Below, in pieces: positions 7,831 to 17,588 of a stretch of 64,000 bases of DNA. The position numbers and the translations under genes are program-made. How positions within the stretch are numbered: the first letter of the stretch is position 1; each line of letters starts with the position of its first letter. The stretch covers positions 2,790,001-2,854,000 of the forward strand of contig NZ_JAHWXN010000001.1 of the NCBI RefSeq assembly GCF_023091245.1, read 5' to 3'. The notes under the pieces were generated by a model. That model did not search any database and was not told where the DNA came from. It saw only the letters and a list, made by a program, of their open reading frames with translations. The DNA is from Microbacterium croceum (lineage in GTDB: Bacteria > Actinomycetota > Actinomycetes > Actinomycetales > Microbacteriaceae).

Positions 7831-9179
7831 GCGCGCCACCCCGATTTCCAGTCCTCTTCCTCCGACAGCGCGATGGCCTCACCGGCGAGCACGACGGATC
7901 CGGCGATCACGACCGCGCGGCGGTCGGACGATGCGGCCCACTCCCGGGCGGCATCTGCTGCCTCGGCCAGCGTGTGGTGCACGGTGGCGCGCCGGCCGGT
8001 CTGCTCGACGAGGTCGGCGATGGCATCCGCTTCGCTCGCCCGGTCGGAGTCGGGAGCCGTGGCGAACACGTGCGCGACGCCGGGCGCAAGCTGCGCGACG
8101 ATGCCCGCCGCGTCCTTGTCGCTCAGGATGCCCAGCACCAGACCCCACTCGTCGAAGTCGAAGCTGTCGTCCAGCGCCTGCGCCAGCGCATGCGCGCCGT
8201 GCGGGTTGTGGGCGGCATCGACGACCACCGTGGGGGCGATGCCGAGCAGCTGCAGACGACCAGGCGAGGTCGTCCCCTGCAGGCCGTCCGAGATGATGTC
8301 TGCCCCGATGCGCTGCGTGGCACCGCCGATGAGGGACTCGACCGCGGCCACCGCGAGTGCCGCGTTGTGGCCCTGGTGCGCGCCGTACAGCGGCAGGTAC
8401 TCCTCGGAGTACTCACCCGCGAGTCCGCGGATCGAGATGAGCTGGCCGCCGACGGCGAGCTTCTGATCCGTGAGGCCGAACTCCTCGCCCTCGAACGCGA
8501 TGGTCGCGTGGCGCTCGGCGGCGACGCGGCGCAGCACCTCTGCGGCCTCTGCGGGCTGCTGAGCAGAGACGACCGCCGCCCCCTCCTTGATGATCCCGGC
8601 CTTGACCTGCGCGATCTCGGTGATCGTGTCGCCCAGGCGATCCGCGTGGTCGATGTCGATCGGCGCGAACACCGCGACGTCGCCATCGGCGGTGTTCGTG
8701 GAGTCCCACTCCCCGCCCATGCCGACTTCGAGCACCAGCACGTCCACGGGCGCGTCCGCGACCGCGACGAAGGCGAGCACGGTCAGCAGCTCGAAGAACG
8801 TCAGCGGTTCTTCGCCGTCGGCCTCCAGCTCGGCGTCGACGATCCCGACGAACGGTTCGATCTCGTCCCAGGCGTCGGCGAACGCCGCATCGGCGATCGG
8901 CTCGCCGTCGATCAGGATGCGCTCGGTGAAGCGCTCCAGGTGCGGGCTCGTGAACAGTCCGGTGCGCAGCTCGTGCGCCCGCAGCAGGCTCTCGATCATG
9001 CGCGCGGTGGAGGTCTTGCCGTTCGTGCCGGTGATGTGCACGACGCGGTAGGTGCGCTGCGGGTCGTCCAGGTACGCCAGGATTCGCGCGGTGCGCTCCT
9101 TGCGCGGCTGCACCCAGCGCTCCCCCGAGCGGCTCAGGAGAGTCTCGTAGACGGCATCCGCCCTGTCCTTGTCGGTCAT
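7827..9179 (-). CDS. folC: Folylpolyglutamate synthase / dihydrofolate synthase
   Basis: 450-aa Mur-ligase-type enzyme that adds glutamate to dihydropteroate and folates using ATP. The P-loop is [11 protein letters not shown] (near residue 50), followed by [12 protein letters not shown], the Mur-family central domain with [14 protein letters not shown], and [11 protein letters not shown] in the C-terminal domain. Length is normal. Its ATG overlaps the ileS stop by ATGA and its stop overlaps DUF4233 the same way, so all four genes behave as one translational unit. It is therefore probably co-regulated with ileS by the T-box. Confidence 0.96.
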   Translation of the reverse strand: MTDKDRADAVYETLLSRSGERWVQPRKERTARILAYLDDPQRTYRVVHITGTNGKTSTARMIESLLRAHELRTGLFTSPHLERFTERILIDGEPIADAAFADAWDEIEPFVGIVDAELEADGEEPLTFFELLTVLAFVAVADAPVDVLVLEVGMGGEWDSTNTADGDVAVFAPIDIDHADRLGDTITEIAQVKAGIIKEGAAVVSAQQPAEAAEVLRRVAAERHATIAFEGEEFGLTDQKLAVGGQLISIRGLAGEYSEEYLPLYGAHQGHNAALAVAAVESLIGGATQRIGADIISDGLQGTTSPGRLQLLGIAPTVVVDAAHNPHGAHALAQALDDSFDFDEWGLVLGILSDKDAAGIVAQLAPGVAHVFATAPDSDRASEADAIADLVEQTGRRATVHHTLAEAADAAREWAASSDRRAVVIAGSVVLAGEAIALSEEEDWKSGWRA

Positions 9180-12100
9180 GCGTCTGCTCCGATCCGGCTG
9201 ACGGCGATCGTGAAGTCCTCGCGGTTGGCGTACGTACCCTTCGGGATCACCGCCGTGAACTCGGCGAAGGGCAGCTCCGCGTCGCCGCGCAGCAGCGAGT
9301 GCTCCAGAGCGAGCGTCTCCCCCGCGACCTCGGCGATCTCGAACGCGGCCGAGACGGCGTCCGCATCCTCATCGCTCGCGAAGCGCAGGTCCAGACGGAT
9401 GCGGTCGCTCACGTCGAAGTCCGCGTTCTTGCGGGTCTCCTGCACGGCGCGGATGACGTCGCGCGCAAGGCCCTCGGCCTCGAGCTCCGGCGTGGTCTGC
9501 GTGTCCAGCAGCACGAAGCCGCCCGTCGGCACGATGGCGAGAGCCTCTCCCTCCGGGCGACCGGTCGTCTCGAGCACCAGCTCGTACTCCGACGGCTCCA
9601 GCGCGATGCCTCCGGCCGTGACCACACCAGCGGTCTCGGACCAGTCCCCGGCCTTCGCCGCCTTGATGACGGTCTGCACGTTCTTGCCCAGACGCGGACC
9701 GGCCGCGCGGGCGTTGACGCTCAGACGGTGGTCGATGCCGTAGGACACCGCTGTGTCGTCGGCGAGCGTTACGAGCTCGACGGACTTCACGTTGAGCTCC
9801 TCGCGGAGGATGTCCTCGAACTGTCCGAGCGAGGCCGCGAGCGGAGAGACGACCGTGAACCGTGCGAGGGGAAGCCGCACGCGCAGCTTCTCCTTCTTGC
9901 GCAGCGCGTTGCCGACGCTCGACAGCTCGCGCACGGCATCCATCGCGTCGCGGATCTCGTCGGCTGCGGGGAACTGCTCGTCATCCGGCCAATCCGTCAG
10001 GTGCACGCTGCGGCCACCGGTGAGGCCCTGCCAGACGCGCTCGCTGATCAGCGGCACCAGCGGCGCGGCGACACGCGTCAGCGTCTCGAGCACCGTGTAG
10101 AGCGTGTCGAACGCCTCCCGGCTCTTCGGATCGTCGGTCACGCCGACCCAGAACCGATCGCGCGAGCGACGGATGTACCAGTTCGTCAGCACCTCGGCGA
10201 AGTCGCGCAGCCGCGCGGCCGCGGTGGTCGAGTCGAGACCTTCGAGGTCGGCGCGCACATCGCGCACCAGATCGCCGAGTCGGGCGAGGATGTAACGGTC
10301 GAGCACGTCGGTCGAGTCCGTGCGCCACTCGGCTTCATACCCGCCGCTGGGCTGGGTCCCTGAGCTTGTCGAAGGATCCGAAGCGTTCGCATACGTCGCG
10401 AAGAAGTACCAGGAGTTCCACAGCGGCAGCAGGAACTCCCGCACACCGGACCGGATCCCTTCCTCGGTCACCGCCAGGTTTCCGCCACGCAGCACGGAGC
10501 TCGACATCAGGAACCAGCGCATCGCGTCGGAGCCGTCTCGGTCGAGCACCTCCGACACATCCGGGTAGTTGCGGAGCGACTTGGACATCTTGTAGCCGTC
10601 GCTGCCGAGCACGATGCCGTGGCAGCTCACGCCCGTGAAGGCGGGGCGGTCGAAGAGCGCGGTCGACAGCACGTGCATGACGTAGAACCAGCCGCGCGTC
10701 TGCCCGATGTACTCGACGATGAAGTCCGCAGGAGCGTGAGAATCGAACCATTCCTGGTTCTCGAACGGATAATGCACCTGCGCGTAGGGCATCGAACCCG
10801 AGTCGAACCACACGTCGAAGACGTCTTCGATGCGGCGCATCGTGCTCTTGCCGGTGGGGTCGTCGGGGTTCGGACGGGTGAGGTCGTCGATGTACGGCCG
10901 GTGCAGGTCGATCTCGCCCTCCGGGTTGCGCGGCAGCGTCCCGAAGTCGCGCTCGAGGTCCTCCAGCGACCCGTAGGCATCGACGCGCGGGTACTCCGGG
11001 TCGTCGCTCTTCCAGATCGGGATCGGCGAGCCCCAGTAGCGGTTGCGGCTGATCGACCAGTCGCGTGCGCCCTCGAGCCATTTGCCGAACTGCCCGTGCT
11101 TGACGTTCTCCGGCACCCAGGTGATCTGCTCGTTGTTCGCGAGCATGTCGTCCTTGATGTCCGTCACACGGATGAACCAGCTCGACACGGCCTTGTAGAT
11201 CAGGGGGTTACGGCAGCGCCAGCAGTGCGGGTACGAGTGCTCGTAGCTCTGCAGACGGACCAGGCGTCCGCTATCGCGGATGAGACGCACGAGCGGAGTG
11301 TTCGCGTCCATCCAGAGCTCGCCGGCGACGTCTGTGACGTTCGGGAGGAACCGCCCGCCGTCGTCGAGCGAGAGGATCGTGGGGATGCCGGCGGCACCGG
11401 CGACGCGCTGGTCATCCTCACCGTACGCCGGTGCCTGGTGCACGATGCCGGTGCCGTCGCTGACCGTGACGTAGTCGTCGACCAGGATGCGCCAGGCGTT
11501 CTCGGTGCCGTAGGTCTCTTCGTCGGCGTAGTAGTCGAACAGACGGTCGTAGGTCACGTCCTGCAGCTCCGCGCCGCGGACCGTCGCATCCACCGCGGCG
11601 AGCGCGTCATCGACGCTCTCGTAGCCGAGATCCTTGGAGTATCCGCCGAGCAGTTCGCGTGCGAGCAGGTAGCGGTGCGCCGAGGCCTCGACCGCGGCAT
11701 CCGTCGTCCCGGCGGCCTGATGCACGTCGGCCGCGCCGTTCGGACCGGCCGGCAGCACCACGTATTCGATCTCCGGACCCACGGCGAGCGCGAGGTTGGT
11801 GGGAAGGGTCCACGGGGTGGTCGTCCAGGCGAGCGCGCGCACTCCGGTGAGGCCGAGGGCCTCGGCCTTGGCGCCGGTGAGCGGGAAGGTCACGGTGACG
11901 GACGGGTCCTGGCGCATCTGGTAGACGTCGTCATCCATGCGCAGCTCGTGCGCGGACAGCGGGGTCTCGTCGCGCCAGCAGTACGGGAGCACACGGTATC
12001 CCTCGTAGGCGAGGCCCTTGTCGTAGAGGGTCTTGAAGGCCCAGAGCACGCTCTCCATGTATCCGAGGTCGAGTGTCTTGTAGCCGCGCTCGAAATCGAC

Positions 12101-12574
12101 CCAGCGCGCCTGACGGGTGACGTAGTCCTGCCACTCACGCGTGTAGGCGAGGACCGAGTCCTTGGCCTTCGCGTTGAAGACGTCGATGCCCATGGCCTCG
12201 ATCTCGCTCTTCTCGGTGATCCCGAGCTGCTTCATCGCCTCGAGCTCGGCCGGGAGCCCGTGGGTGTCCCAGCCGAAGACCCGGTCGACCTTGTGACCGG
12301 TCATGGTCTGGAACCGCGGGAACACGTCCTTGGCGTAGCCGGTGAGCAGGTGACCGTAGTGGGGCAGGCCGTTGGCGAACGGCGGGCCGTCGTAGAACAC
12401 CCACTCGGGCGAGCCCTCGCGCTGCGCGATCGAGGCGCGGAAGGTGTCGTCCTTCTCCCAGAAGGCGAGCACCTCCTCCTCGATCTGCGGGAAGCGGGGG
12501 CTGGGCGCGACGGAGGCAGCGGCGGGGCCGAAGGAAGAGGTCCCTGAGCTGGTCGAAGGGCGGGGGTAGGTCAT
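9176..12574 (-). CDS. ileS: Isoleucyl-tRNA synthetase
   Basis: Charges tRNA-Ile; class I synthetase of 1132 aa, of the long type with C-terminal extension. The HIGH-type motif is HYGH at 72-75 ([13 protein letters not shown]) and the KMSKS loop is [12 protein letters not shown] near 660. The editing domain lies between them, with TTPWTLPTN around 250. Two oddities: residues 5-12 and about 733-739 both encode a PSTSSGT peptide that comes from a 21-bp repeat lying inside the reading frame, the first at the disordered N-terminus and the second in a surface linker after FATYANASD. Expression is predicted to respond to uncharged tRNA-Ile through the T-box leader directly upstream. Confidence 0.98.
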   Translation of the reverse strand: MTYPRPSTSSGTSSFGPAAASVAPSPRFPQIEEEVLAFWEKDDTFRASIAQREGSPEWVFYDGPPFANGLPHYGHLLTGYAKDVFPRFQTMTGHKVDRVFGWDTHGLPAELEAMKQLGITEKSEIEAMGIDVFNAKAKDSVLAYTREWQDYVTRQARWVDFERGYKTLDLGYMESVLWAFKTLYDKGLAYEGYRVLPYCWRDETPLSAHELRMDDDVYQMRQDPSVTVTFPLTGAKAEALGLTGVRALAWTTTPWTLPTNLALAVGPEIEYVVLPAGPNGAADVHQAAGTTDAAVEASAHRYLLARELLGGYSKDLGYESVDDALAAVDATVRGAELQDVTYDRLFDYYADEETYGTENAWRILVDDYVTVSDGTGIVHQAPAYGEDDQRVAGAAGIPTILSLDDGGRFLPNVTDVAGELWMDANTPLVRLIRDSGRLVRLQSYEHSYPHCWRCRNPLIYKAVSSWFIRVTDIKDDMLANNEQITWVPENVKHGQFGKWLEGARDWSISRNRYWGSPIPIWKSDDPEYPRVDAYGSLEDLERDFGTLPRNPEGEIDLHRPYIDDLTRPNPDDPTGKSTMRRIEDVFDVWFDSGSMPYAQVHYPFENQEWFDSHAPADFIVEYIGQTRGWFYVMHVLSTALFDRPAFTGVSCHGIVLGSDGYKMSKSLRNYPDVSEVLDRDGSDAMRWFLMSSSVLRGGNLAVTEEGIRSGVREFLLPLWNSWYFFATYANASDPSTSSGTQPSGGYEAEWRTDSTDVLDRYILARLGDLVRDVRADLEGLDSTTAAARLRDFAEVLTNWYIRRSRDRFWVGVTDDPKSREAFDTLYTVLETLTRVAAPLVPLISERVWQGLTGGRSVHLTDWPDDEQFPAADEIRDAMDAVRELSSVGNALRKKEKLRVRLPLARFTVVSPLAASLGQFEDILREELNVKSVELVTLADDTAVSYGIDHRLSVNARAAGPRLGKNVQTVIKAAKAGDWSETAGVVTAGGIALEPSEYELVLETTGRPEGEALAIVPTGGFVLLDTQTTPELEAEGLARDVIRAVQETRKNADFDVSDRIRLDLRFASDEDADAVSAAFEIAEVAGETLALEHSLLRGDAELPFAEFTAVIPKGTYANREDFTIAVSRIGADA
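10355..10375 (-). repeat. REP-like 21-mer inside ileS, copy 2
   Basis: GGTCCCTGAGCTTGTCGAAG plus G on the + strand. In the ileS frame it is read as DPSTSSGT. It differs at one base (T/G) from the copy near the start of the gene. Closely similar short sequences are known to me as interspersed repeats of some actinobacterial genomes, from memory and not from a search. Confidence 0.75.
12539..12559 (-). repeat. REP-like 21-mer inside ileS, copy 1
   Basis: GGTCCCTGAGCTGGTCGAAG plus G on the + strand, only 15 bases inside the ileS start. It is read in frame as RPSTSSGT at residues 5-12. It matches the copy at 10355-10375 at 20 of 21 positions and has the same orientation and reading frame. Confidence 0.75.
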
Positions 12575-12579
12575 CGTGT

Positions 12580-12778
12580 CTCGCAGTGGTCGTCGTGGCG
12601 GATGCTCCTGCGAGGACGACCCTCGCGGACCGCGGTACCACCTCGCGTGCCACGCCTGACGACGCGACCACTCTCACTGCGGCTGTGACGGGCCTGCCCC
12701 GCTCGGTTCTACTGGGTCCGTCTCCGGACTGTTCTTCCGAGAGCTCCCCGGTGATGCCGGATCGATGCTCGTCCCTCC
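12580..12778 (-). promoter_or_regulatory. T-box leader controlling ileS (ultrashort stem I, Ile specifier)
   Basis: On the minus strand the leader contains the T-box sequence GAGGTGGTACCGCGGTCCGC (+ coordinates about 12623-12642), which binds the free 3' end of uncharged tRNA. Upstream is the compact specifier region around 12745-12765, with CCGGCATCACCGG presenting an ATC (Ile) codon in a loop, then CTCTCGGAAGAAC. Ultrashort stem I and translational control are established for actinobacterial ileS T-boxes. The pairs TGGTCG/CGACCA and GCAGTG/CACTGC near the start codon could form the alternative sequestering helix. A TACACT -10-like hexamer at 12779-12784 would start the transcript just upstream of the specifier. 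Confidence 0.92.
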
Positions 12779-12795
12779 AGTGTACGCGTGTGTCA

Positions 12796-12867
12796 GGCTT
12801 CGGAGATCGGCCACATTCAGGAACGTTTCGCGGCCGGCGATCCGAGATGCTGCAGAAATCCGAAGTC
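12796..12867. repeat. Palindromic repeat, copy A
   Basis: The right arm TCCGAGATG..GCAGAAATCCGAAGTC (12841-12867) matches the right arm of the copy at 13528-13555 at 25 of 27 positions. A diverged left arm (12796-12822) pairs with it at about 18 of 27 positions across an 18-base spacer. The end of this arm contains the stop codon of the neighbouring pseudogene. Confidence 0.7.
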
Positions 12868-13388
12868 ATGCGCGCGGCACGCGGTGGAGTCCTTGCGCGA
12901 CAGCGTGCATGATCAAGTCGTGCACGACGTGCCACTGATCCATCACCTGCCGATACCCCACGCGGATGACGTGGTAGCCGAGCATCTTCAGCTCGGCGTC
13001 ATGGCGGATGTCTGGAGTCGACGAGCGAATCCGGATCGCGTGGGATCAACGGACGCGCCCAGTGGACACGCACTCCCTGGTCCGTGCGCACCGCGGCTCG
13101 AGGCGCTGCTCCGACATGACAGAGACCGTCGTCTTCGTGCACCCAGAGGCCCAGCCGGCGGGCCTGCGTGACGCAGGTGAGCACCACTCCTCGTCTCGCC
13201 GCGTCGATCAGCATCGGATCTGCCTGCGGAAGAGCGATCCAGCCCTGTCGCACCGCGAACGCCGCCGAACCGGCCACTGCGTGCGCGATGTCGTATCTGC
13301 TGAGTCCTCGCGCACGAAGCGCGGAGGTTCGGGCGACACCGCCCAGCATCATGACCTCCTGGATGAGTCGGGGCGTATGTGTCGACAT
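12866..13388 (-). pseudogene. AbiEi-like / DUF559-type protein gene with internal deletion
   Basis: The N-terminal part reads normally from the ATG at 13388 (STHTPRLIQEVMMLGGVAR, ARRLGLWVHEDDGLCHVG, VHWARPLIPRDPDSLVDS), matching the winged-helix start of AbiEi/DUF559-type proteins common in Microbacteriaceae. It then hits a stop after SRHPP. In the next frame the C-terminus of the same kind of protein continues at once (DIRHDAELKMLGYHVIRVGYRQVM) to a TGA at 12866-12868. The middle, roughly 100-150 codons with most of the Vsr-like nuclease fold, is missing, and the join shifts the frame. Family name and deletion size are inferred. A truncated 129-aa product is possible. Confidence 0.75.
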
Positions 13389-13488
13389 CCATCGACCCTG
13401 CCTTCTCCTCATCCGCCTCCCGCGCCCTCAGGCCGCGCGTGGTGCACCCGCAGCCCCAGCTTCTCTCTGTGTAGGAAAAGTGAGACCC

Positions 13489-13555
13489 GGACTTCTGCCG
13501 CATCTCGGAGGACGTTGGGCGCAGCTGTCCGAGATGTCGCAGAAATCCGAAGTCC
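13489..13555. repeat. Palindromic repeat, copy B
   Basis: Left arm GGACTTCTGCCGCATCTCGGA (13489-13509, key half GCATCTCGGA) and right arm 13528-13555 ending in CAGAAATCCGAAGTCC form a stem; the left arm lacks 7 bases present on the right. The unit would fold into a long hairpin with an 18-base loop. Same orientation as copy A. Together the two copies bracket the AbiEi/DUF559 pseudogene. Confidence 0.8.
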
Positions 13556-13599
13556 CGCCCCGCCCCTCCCCTGTCGGCAGCACCCCGTACCCTCGACAC

Positions 13600-14247
13600 A
13601 TGGCCCGCACCGAATCCCCCGCCGAGCCGCGGGTCTCACCACCCGATCTGCCCGAGGAGTTCACCCCGGCCGCCCCGGCCCGCAACGCCGACCTCATCGC
13701 GGCGACGCTCGATGTCAGCGGCACAGTCGACCTCGCCTATGCGTCGCTCGAACAGTGTCGGATGACGGCGGATGCCGATGCCGTCGACCTGACCGGCGGC
13801 ACGATCCTCGACGTCGAACTCACCGACGCACGCATCGCCTCGCTGCGTCTGCGCGGCGCCGGTGTGCGTCGACTGCGCATCGTGGGCGGACGCATCGGTA
13901 CCCTGGATCTGAGCACGGCGCGCATCTCGGAGCTCGAGCTGACGGGTGTCCGCATCGACTACCTCAACCTCGGAGCAGCGCGCGCGACAGACGTCGAGAT
14001 CTCGGACTGCCGCCTCCGCCTGCTCGACATCCCCCAGGCCGAGCTCACCCGCGTGCGCTTCACCCGCACCACGTGCGACGAGATCGATCCGCGCGGCATG
14101 CGCGCCACCGACGTCGACCTGCGCGGCCTCGACGCCCTCTCGTTCCTCGACGCGAACAGCCTCCGCGGCACCACGCTCACGGAGTTCCAGGTGCAGCAGC
14201 TGGCTCCCGTGATCGCGGCCGGTCTCGGCATCCAGATCAAGGGCTGA
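13600..14247 (+). CDS. Pentapeptide-repeat-like protein
   Basis: 215 aa, cytoplasmic, with no signal peptide. After a 30-residue acidic/Pro leader it consists of about eight degenerate short repeats of the type D/E-L-T-G/D-A-R-I (for example VDLTGGTILDVELTDARIASLRLRGAGV), suggesting a right-handed beta-helix of the pentapeptide family. The function of such proteins is varied and cannot be told from sequence. ATG at 13600 is chosen because the codons upstream, in the same open frame, run through the palindromic repeat and are not protein-like. Convergent with the peptide importer operon. Confidence 0.85.
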   Translation: MARTESPAEPRVSPPDLPEEFTPAAPARNADLIAATLDVSGTVDLAYASLEQCRMTADADAVDLTGGTILDVELTDARIASLRLRGAGVRRLRIVGGRIGTLDLSTARISELELTGVRIDYLNLGAARATDVEISDCRLRLLDIPQAELTRVRFTRTTCDEIDPRGMRATDVDLRGLDALSFLDANSLRGTTLTEFQVQQLAPVIAAGLGIQIKG

Positions 14248-14280
14248 CGGCACAGGCCCGCCCGCCCGCGGGATCCCGAC

Positions 14281-15798
14281 TCAGCGCACCCCACTCGCGG
14301 CGAGCAGCTCTCGGGTGAACGAGTGCTGCGGCGCGTCGAACACGTCCGCGATGCTGCCCTGCTCGACGATGCGCCCGTCCTGCATCACGAGCACCTCATC
14401 GGCGACGGCGCGCACCACGTCGAGGTCGTGCGAGACGAAGATCATCGTGAGCCGGCGCTCGCGCTGCAGACGCAGCAGCAGCTGCAGCACCCGCTCGCGC
14501 ACCGATGGGTCCAGCGCGGACACCGGCTCGTCCAGCACCAGCACGTCCGGATCCGCGGCCAGCGCCCGTGCGATCGCCGCACGCTGCCGCTGACCTCCCG
14601 ACAGCGCGGCCGGACGCCGTGCGGCGAGCCCCGACTCGAGGTCGACCTCGGCGAGTAGCTCCTCGACCCGGCGCGGCCGCTCCCCCCGCGGCACACCTCC
14701 TGCGGCGAGCGCCTCCCGCAGAGAGCGACCGACCGACCAGCGCGGGTCGAAGGCGCCGAGGGGGTTCTGATGCACGAGCTGCACGCGGTGGCCGGGCTCC
14801 CAGCGCACCTCACCCTGATCGGCGTGCTCGACCCCCACGACCATGCGCGCCAGGGTCGTCTTACCCGAGCCGGACTCCCCCACGATGCCCAGTGTGCGAC
14901 CGCGTGGAACGATGAATGAGGCATCGACCACGGCCGGGACACCCGCGAACGCCTTCGACACCGCGGACGCAGTCAACACGGCCGCTGCGTCGGCCGCAGC
15001 ATCCGGCACGCGCGGCTCGTGGATCGTGGCCGCGATGAGCTCCCGCGTATACGGATGCTGCGGCGACTCGAGGACGTCCGCCACCGCACCGGACTCCACG
15101 ACCTCGCCCCGTCGCATCACCAGCACCCGGTCCGCGAGGCGCCGCACAGCTGCGAAGTCGTGACTCACGAACACGACAGCGGTCCCGGCATCCGCGATCT
15201 CACGCAGCAGGTCGAGGATATGCGCCTGCACGGTCGCATCGAGCGCGGTCGTGGGCTCATCCGCGACCAGCACGGCAGGCATCGCCGCGAGCGCCGAGGC
15301 GATCAGCGCGCGCTGGCGGAGCCCCCCGGACAGCTCATGCGGATACTGCCGCACTCGGCGCTCCGGCTCCGGCATCCAGACGCGCCGCAGCAGCGCCTGC
15401 ACGCGGTCACCGATCACCGCACCGTCCAGAGCGGCTGGATGCAGCCGCAGCGGCTCCGCGATCTCGGTTCCGATCCGTTGCAGCGGATCGAGCGCGACGA
15501 GGGCGTCTTGCGATACCAAGGCGATCTGCGCGCCCCGGATGCGTCGCCAGGCGGGGTCCTTCCACCCGCGCACATCGACTCCCCCGACATCCAGACGGTC
15601 GGCATCCACGCTCGCACCCGACGGCGTGAGCCCGAGCAGGGCGCGCGCTGTCAACGACTTGCCCGCCCCGGACTCTCCGACGATCGCGACGCACTCACCG
15701 GCAGACACCGTGAACGAGACTCCGTCCACGACAGGAGCAGCGGCGAAGCGTATCCGCAGATTCTGCACATCGAGCACGGGAGGTGCCATGCCGCTCAT
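14281..15798 (-). CDS. Peptide ABC importer, fused double ATPase (DppD-DppF type)
   Basis: Energises peptide or nickel/peptide import; two complete ABC domains in one 505-aa chain. First domain: Walker A GESGAGKS (near 40-47), signature LSGGLRQR, Walker B VLVADEPTT. Second domain: Walker A GESGSGKT (near 310), signature LSGGQRQR, Walker B VLVLDEPVS. The ATG at 15798 follows GGGAGG and overlaps the permease stop by ATGA, so the roughly 260 codons open upstream in this frame are an artefact of the permease gene. It is the last gene of the four-gene operon and ends near the 13600-14247 gene. Confidence 0.93.
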   Translation of the reverse strand: MSGMAPPVLDVQNLRIRFAAAPVVDGVSFTVSAGECVAIVGESGAGKSLTARALLGLTPSGASVDADRLDVGGVDVRGWKDPAWRRIRGAQIALVSQDALVALDPLQRIGTEIAEPLRLHPAALDGAVIGDRVQALLRRVWMPEPERRVRQYPHELSGGLRQRALIASALAAMPAVLVADEPTTALDATVQAHILDLLREIADAGTAVVFVSHDFAAVRRLADRVLVMRRGEVVESGAVADVLESPQHPYTRELIAATIHEPRVPDAAADAAAVLTASAVSKAFAGVPAVVDASFIVPRGRTLGIVGESGSGKTTLARMVVGVEHADQGEVRWEPGHRVQLVHQNPLGAFDPRWSVGRSLREALAAGGVPRGERPRRVEELLAEVDLESGLAARRPAALSGGQRQRAAIARALAADPDVLVLDEPVSALDPSVRERVLQLLLRLQRERRLTMIFVSHDLDVVRAVADEVLVMQDGRIVEQGSIADVFDAPQHSFTRELLAASGVR

Positions 15799-16607
15799 CG
15801 CATCCTCCCTTCGGAGCCGGCTCGCAGCATCCGGCCGACGATGGTCGCGGCCACCACGGTGATCGTGATGGCGATGCCGGGGAACACCGAGATCCACCAC
15901 GCCTGCCCCAGCACGTTCCGGCCACCGGCGAGCATCAGCCCCCACTCCGGCGTCGGCTCGGCAGGTCCGAGTCCGAGGAAGCTGAGCCCGGAGGCGGCGA
16001 GGATGGCGGAGCCGATGCCGATGGTCGCGAGCACGCTCAGCGAGCCGAGCACACCGGGCAGCACATGCCGCACGAAGGCGGGCACCGCCGGCACACCGAG
16101 TATCCTCGCGGCCTCCACGTGCTCCGCCACGCCGAGCGTGCGGGTCTGCACGCGCGCCAGACGGATGTACACGGGCACGGCCGCCAGCGTCACCGCGAGG
16201 GCCACGTTGACGGGGCCGGGGCCGAGGATGGCGATCACGACGAGGGCGACGAGGAACTCGGGGAATGCCATCAGCACGTCGTTGACGCGCATCAGCGTGA
16301 CGTCCGCACCGCGCGGCGCGATACCCGCCAGCGCTCCGACCGCGAGCCCGACGACGACAGCGATCGCGGTCGCGAGCAGCCCGACCCCGACAGACCGTCC
16401 GGCGCCGTACACCACGCGGGAGTAGACGTCCCTGCCACTCTGATCCGTGCCGAAGAGGTGCCCGTCGCCCGGAGGCAGCAGCGCGCCCCGCACGTCGGTC
16501 TGCAGCGGGTCGTGCGTCGCGAGCACGCCGGGGAACGCCGCCGCGAACGCGATCAGCAACAGCACGGCGACCGCACACCACAGCAGCACACGCTGCGACC
16601 GCCTCAT
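15795..16607 (-). CDS. Peptide ABC importer permease (DppC type)
   Basis: 270-aa inner-membrane permease with five to six helices. The OppC/DppC-type N-terminus is followed by HLFGTDQSGRDVYSRVVYG, diagnostic of the subfamily. The EAA-loop that docks the ATPase is EAARILGVPAVPAFVRHVLPG. ATG at 16607 overlaps the preceding permease stop by ATGA. It is expected to pair with the DppB-type subunit encoded just upstream. Confidence 0.93.
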   Translation of the reverse strand: MRRSQRVLLWCAVAVLLLIAFAAAFPGVLATHDPLQTDVRGALLPPGDGHLFGTDQSGRDVYSRVVYGAGRSVGVGLLATAIAVVVGLAVGALAGIAPRGADVTLMRVNDVLMAFPEFLVALVVIAILGPGPVNVALAVTLAAVPVYIRLARVQTRTLGVAEHVEAARILGVPAVPAFVRHVLPGVLGSLSVLATIGIGSAILAASGLSFLGLGPAEPTPEWGLMLAGGRNVLGQAWWISVFPGIAITITVVAATIVGRMLRAGSEGRMR

Positions 16608-17554
16608 CGTCGCGCTCCCGAGGCAGCGGCCGTGCGGCGCAGGCGCGGGTCGATGAGCGGATGCAGCAGCTCGACGAACAGGTTCACGGTCACGAACACC
16701 AGCGCGCTGAGCAGGATGATGCCGGAGATGACGGGCAGGTCGCGGTCGCTGATGGCGGCGAGGGTGACCCGGCCCAGCCCGGGCCGGGCGAACACCGTCT
16801 CGACCAGCACGGCGCCGCCGAGGACCGACCCGGTGAGATAGGCCGTGAGCGTCACCGCGCTGGACGCGCCATGGCGCAGCCCGTGGCGCAGGGTGAACCA
16901 CCCGCGACTGGCGCCGCGCGCACGCACGGTCTCGGCGAACGGCATCCGCTCCGCCTGGATCAGCCCATCGCGCAGCACCTGGCCGAGCAGCGCCGCCACG
17001 GGAAGCGCCAGCGTGACGGCCGGCAGCACGATGGTCGCCGGATTGCGGCTGCCCGACACCGGGAACCAGCCGAGACCGAAGGCGAACACGCTCAGGAGCA
17101 CCAGTCCGATCCAGAAGACCGGCGACGACAGCACGACCAGCTCGACCCCGGTGGCGACGGCGCGGGCGACCTCGCCGCGCGCGAGCAGCGCGACGGAGAG
17201 GGCGAGCACCGCCGCGATCCCGAGCGCGAGCGCCGACAGCTGCAGCGTCGCGCCGAGCTGACGGCCGATGACCTCTGTCACCGGCAGCCGCAGCTGATAC
17301 GACTCACCGAGGTCGCCGCGCACGAGCTGTCCGAGATACGTCAGGTACTGCTCGAACGGCGGGCGGTCCAGGCCGAGGTCAGCACGGATCCCGTCTTTCA
17401 CGGCCTCGCTGACCTGAGCCTGCGGACCGAGCATGACCGACACCGGGTCGCCCGGGATCACCCGGAACGCGAGGAACGCGACCGTGGCGGCACCCCACAG
17501 CACGACGACCACGGAGGCGAGCAGCCCGGCGATCCGCAGGAGCACAGCTCTCAC
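16604..17554 (-). CDS. Peptide ABC importer permease (DppB type)
   Basis: 316 aa, six membrane helices. Subfamily hallmarks are FRVIPGDPVSVMLGP after the first helix, GDLGESYQLRLPV, and the EAA loop ETVRARGASRGWFTLRHGLRH. It lies 34 bases downstream of the substrate-binding protein gene and overlaps the second permease gene by ATGA. Confidence 0.94.
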   Translation of the reverse strand: MRAVLLRIAGLLASVVVVLWGAATVAFLAFRVIPGDPVSVMLGPQAQVSEAVKDGIRADLGLDRPPFEQYLTYLGQLVRGDLGESYQLRLPVTEVIGRQLGATLQLSALALGIAAVLALSVALLARGEVARAVATGVELVVLSSPVFWIGLVLLSVFAFGLGWFPVSGSRNPATIVLPAVTLALPVAALLGQVLRDGLIQAERMPFAETVRARGASRGWFTLRHGLRHGASSAVTLTAYLTGSVLGGAVLVETVFARPGLGRVTLAAISDRDLPVISGIILLSALVFVTVNLFVELLHPLIDPRLRRTAAASGARR

Positions 17555-17588
17555 CGCTCCCCCTCCACGCCGCAGGATCGCCCCGCGC

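Noticed and set aside
10619..12547. 642-aa plus-strand open frame
   Set aside because: Antisense shadow of ileS, whose motifs and codon pattern are clear.
14281..16581. 766-aa version of the double ATPase
   Set aside because: The extra N-terminus is the permease gene read in another frame; the ATG at 15798 has a ribosome-binding site and ATGA coupling.
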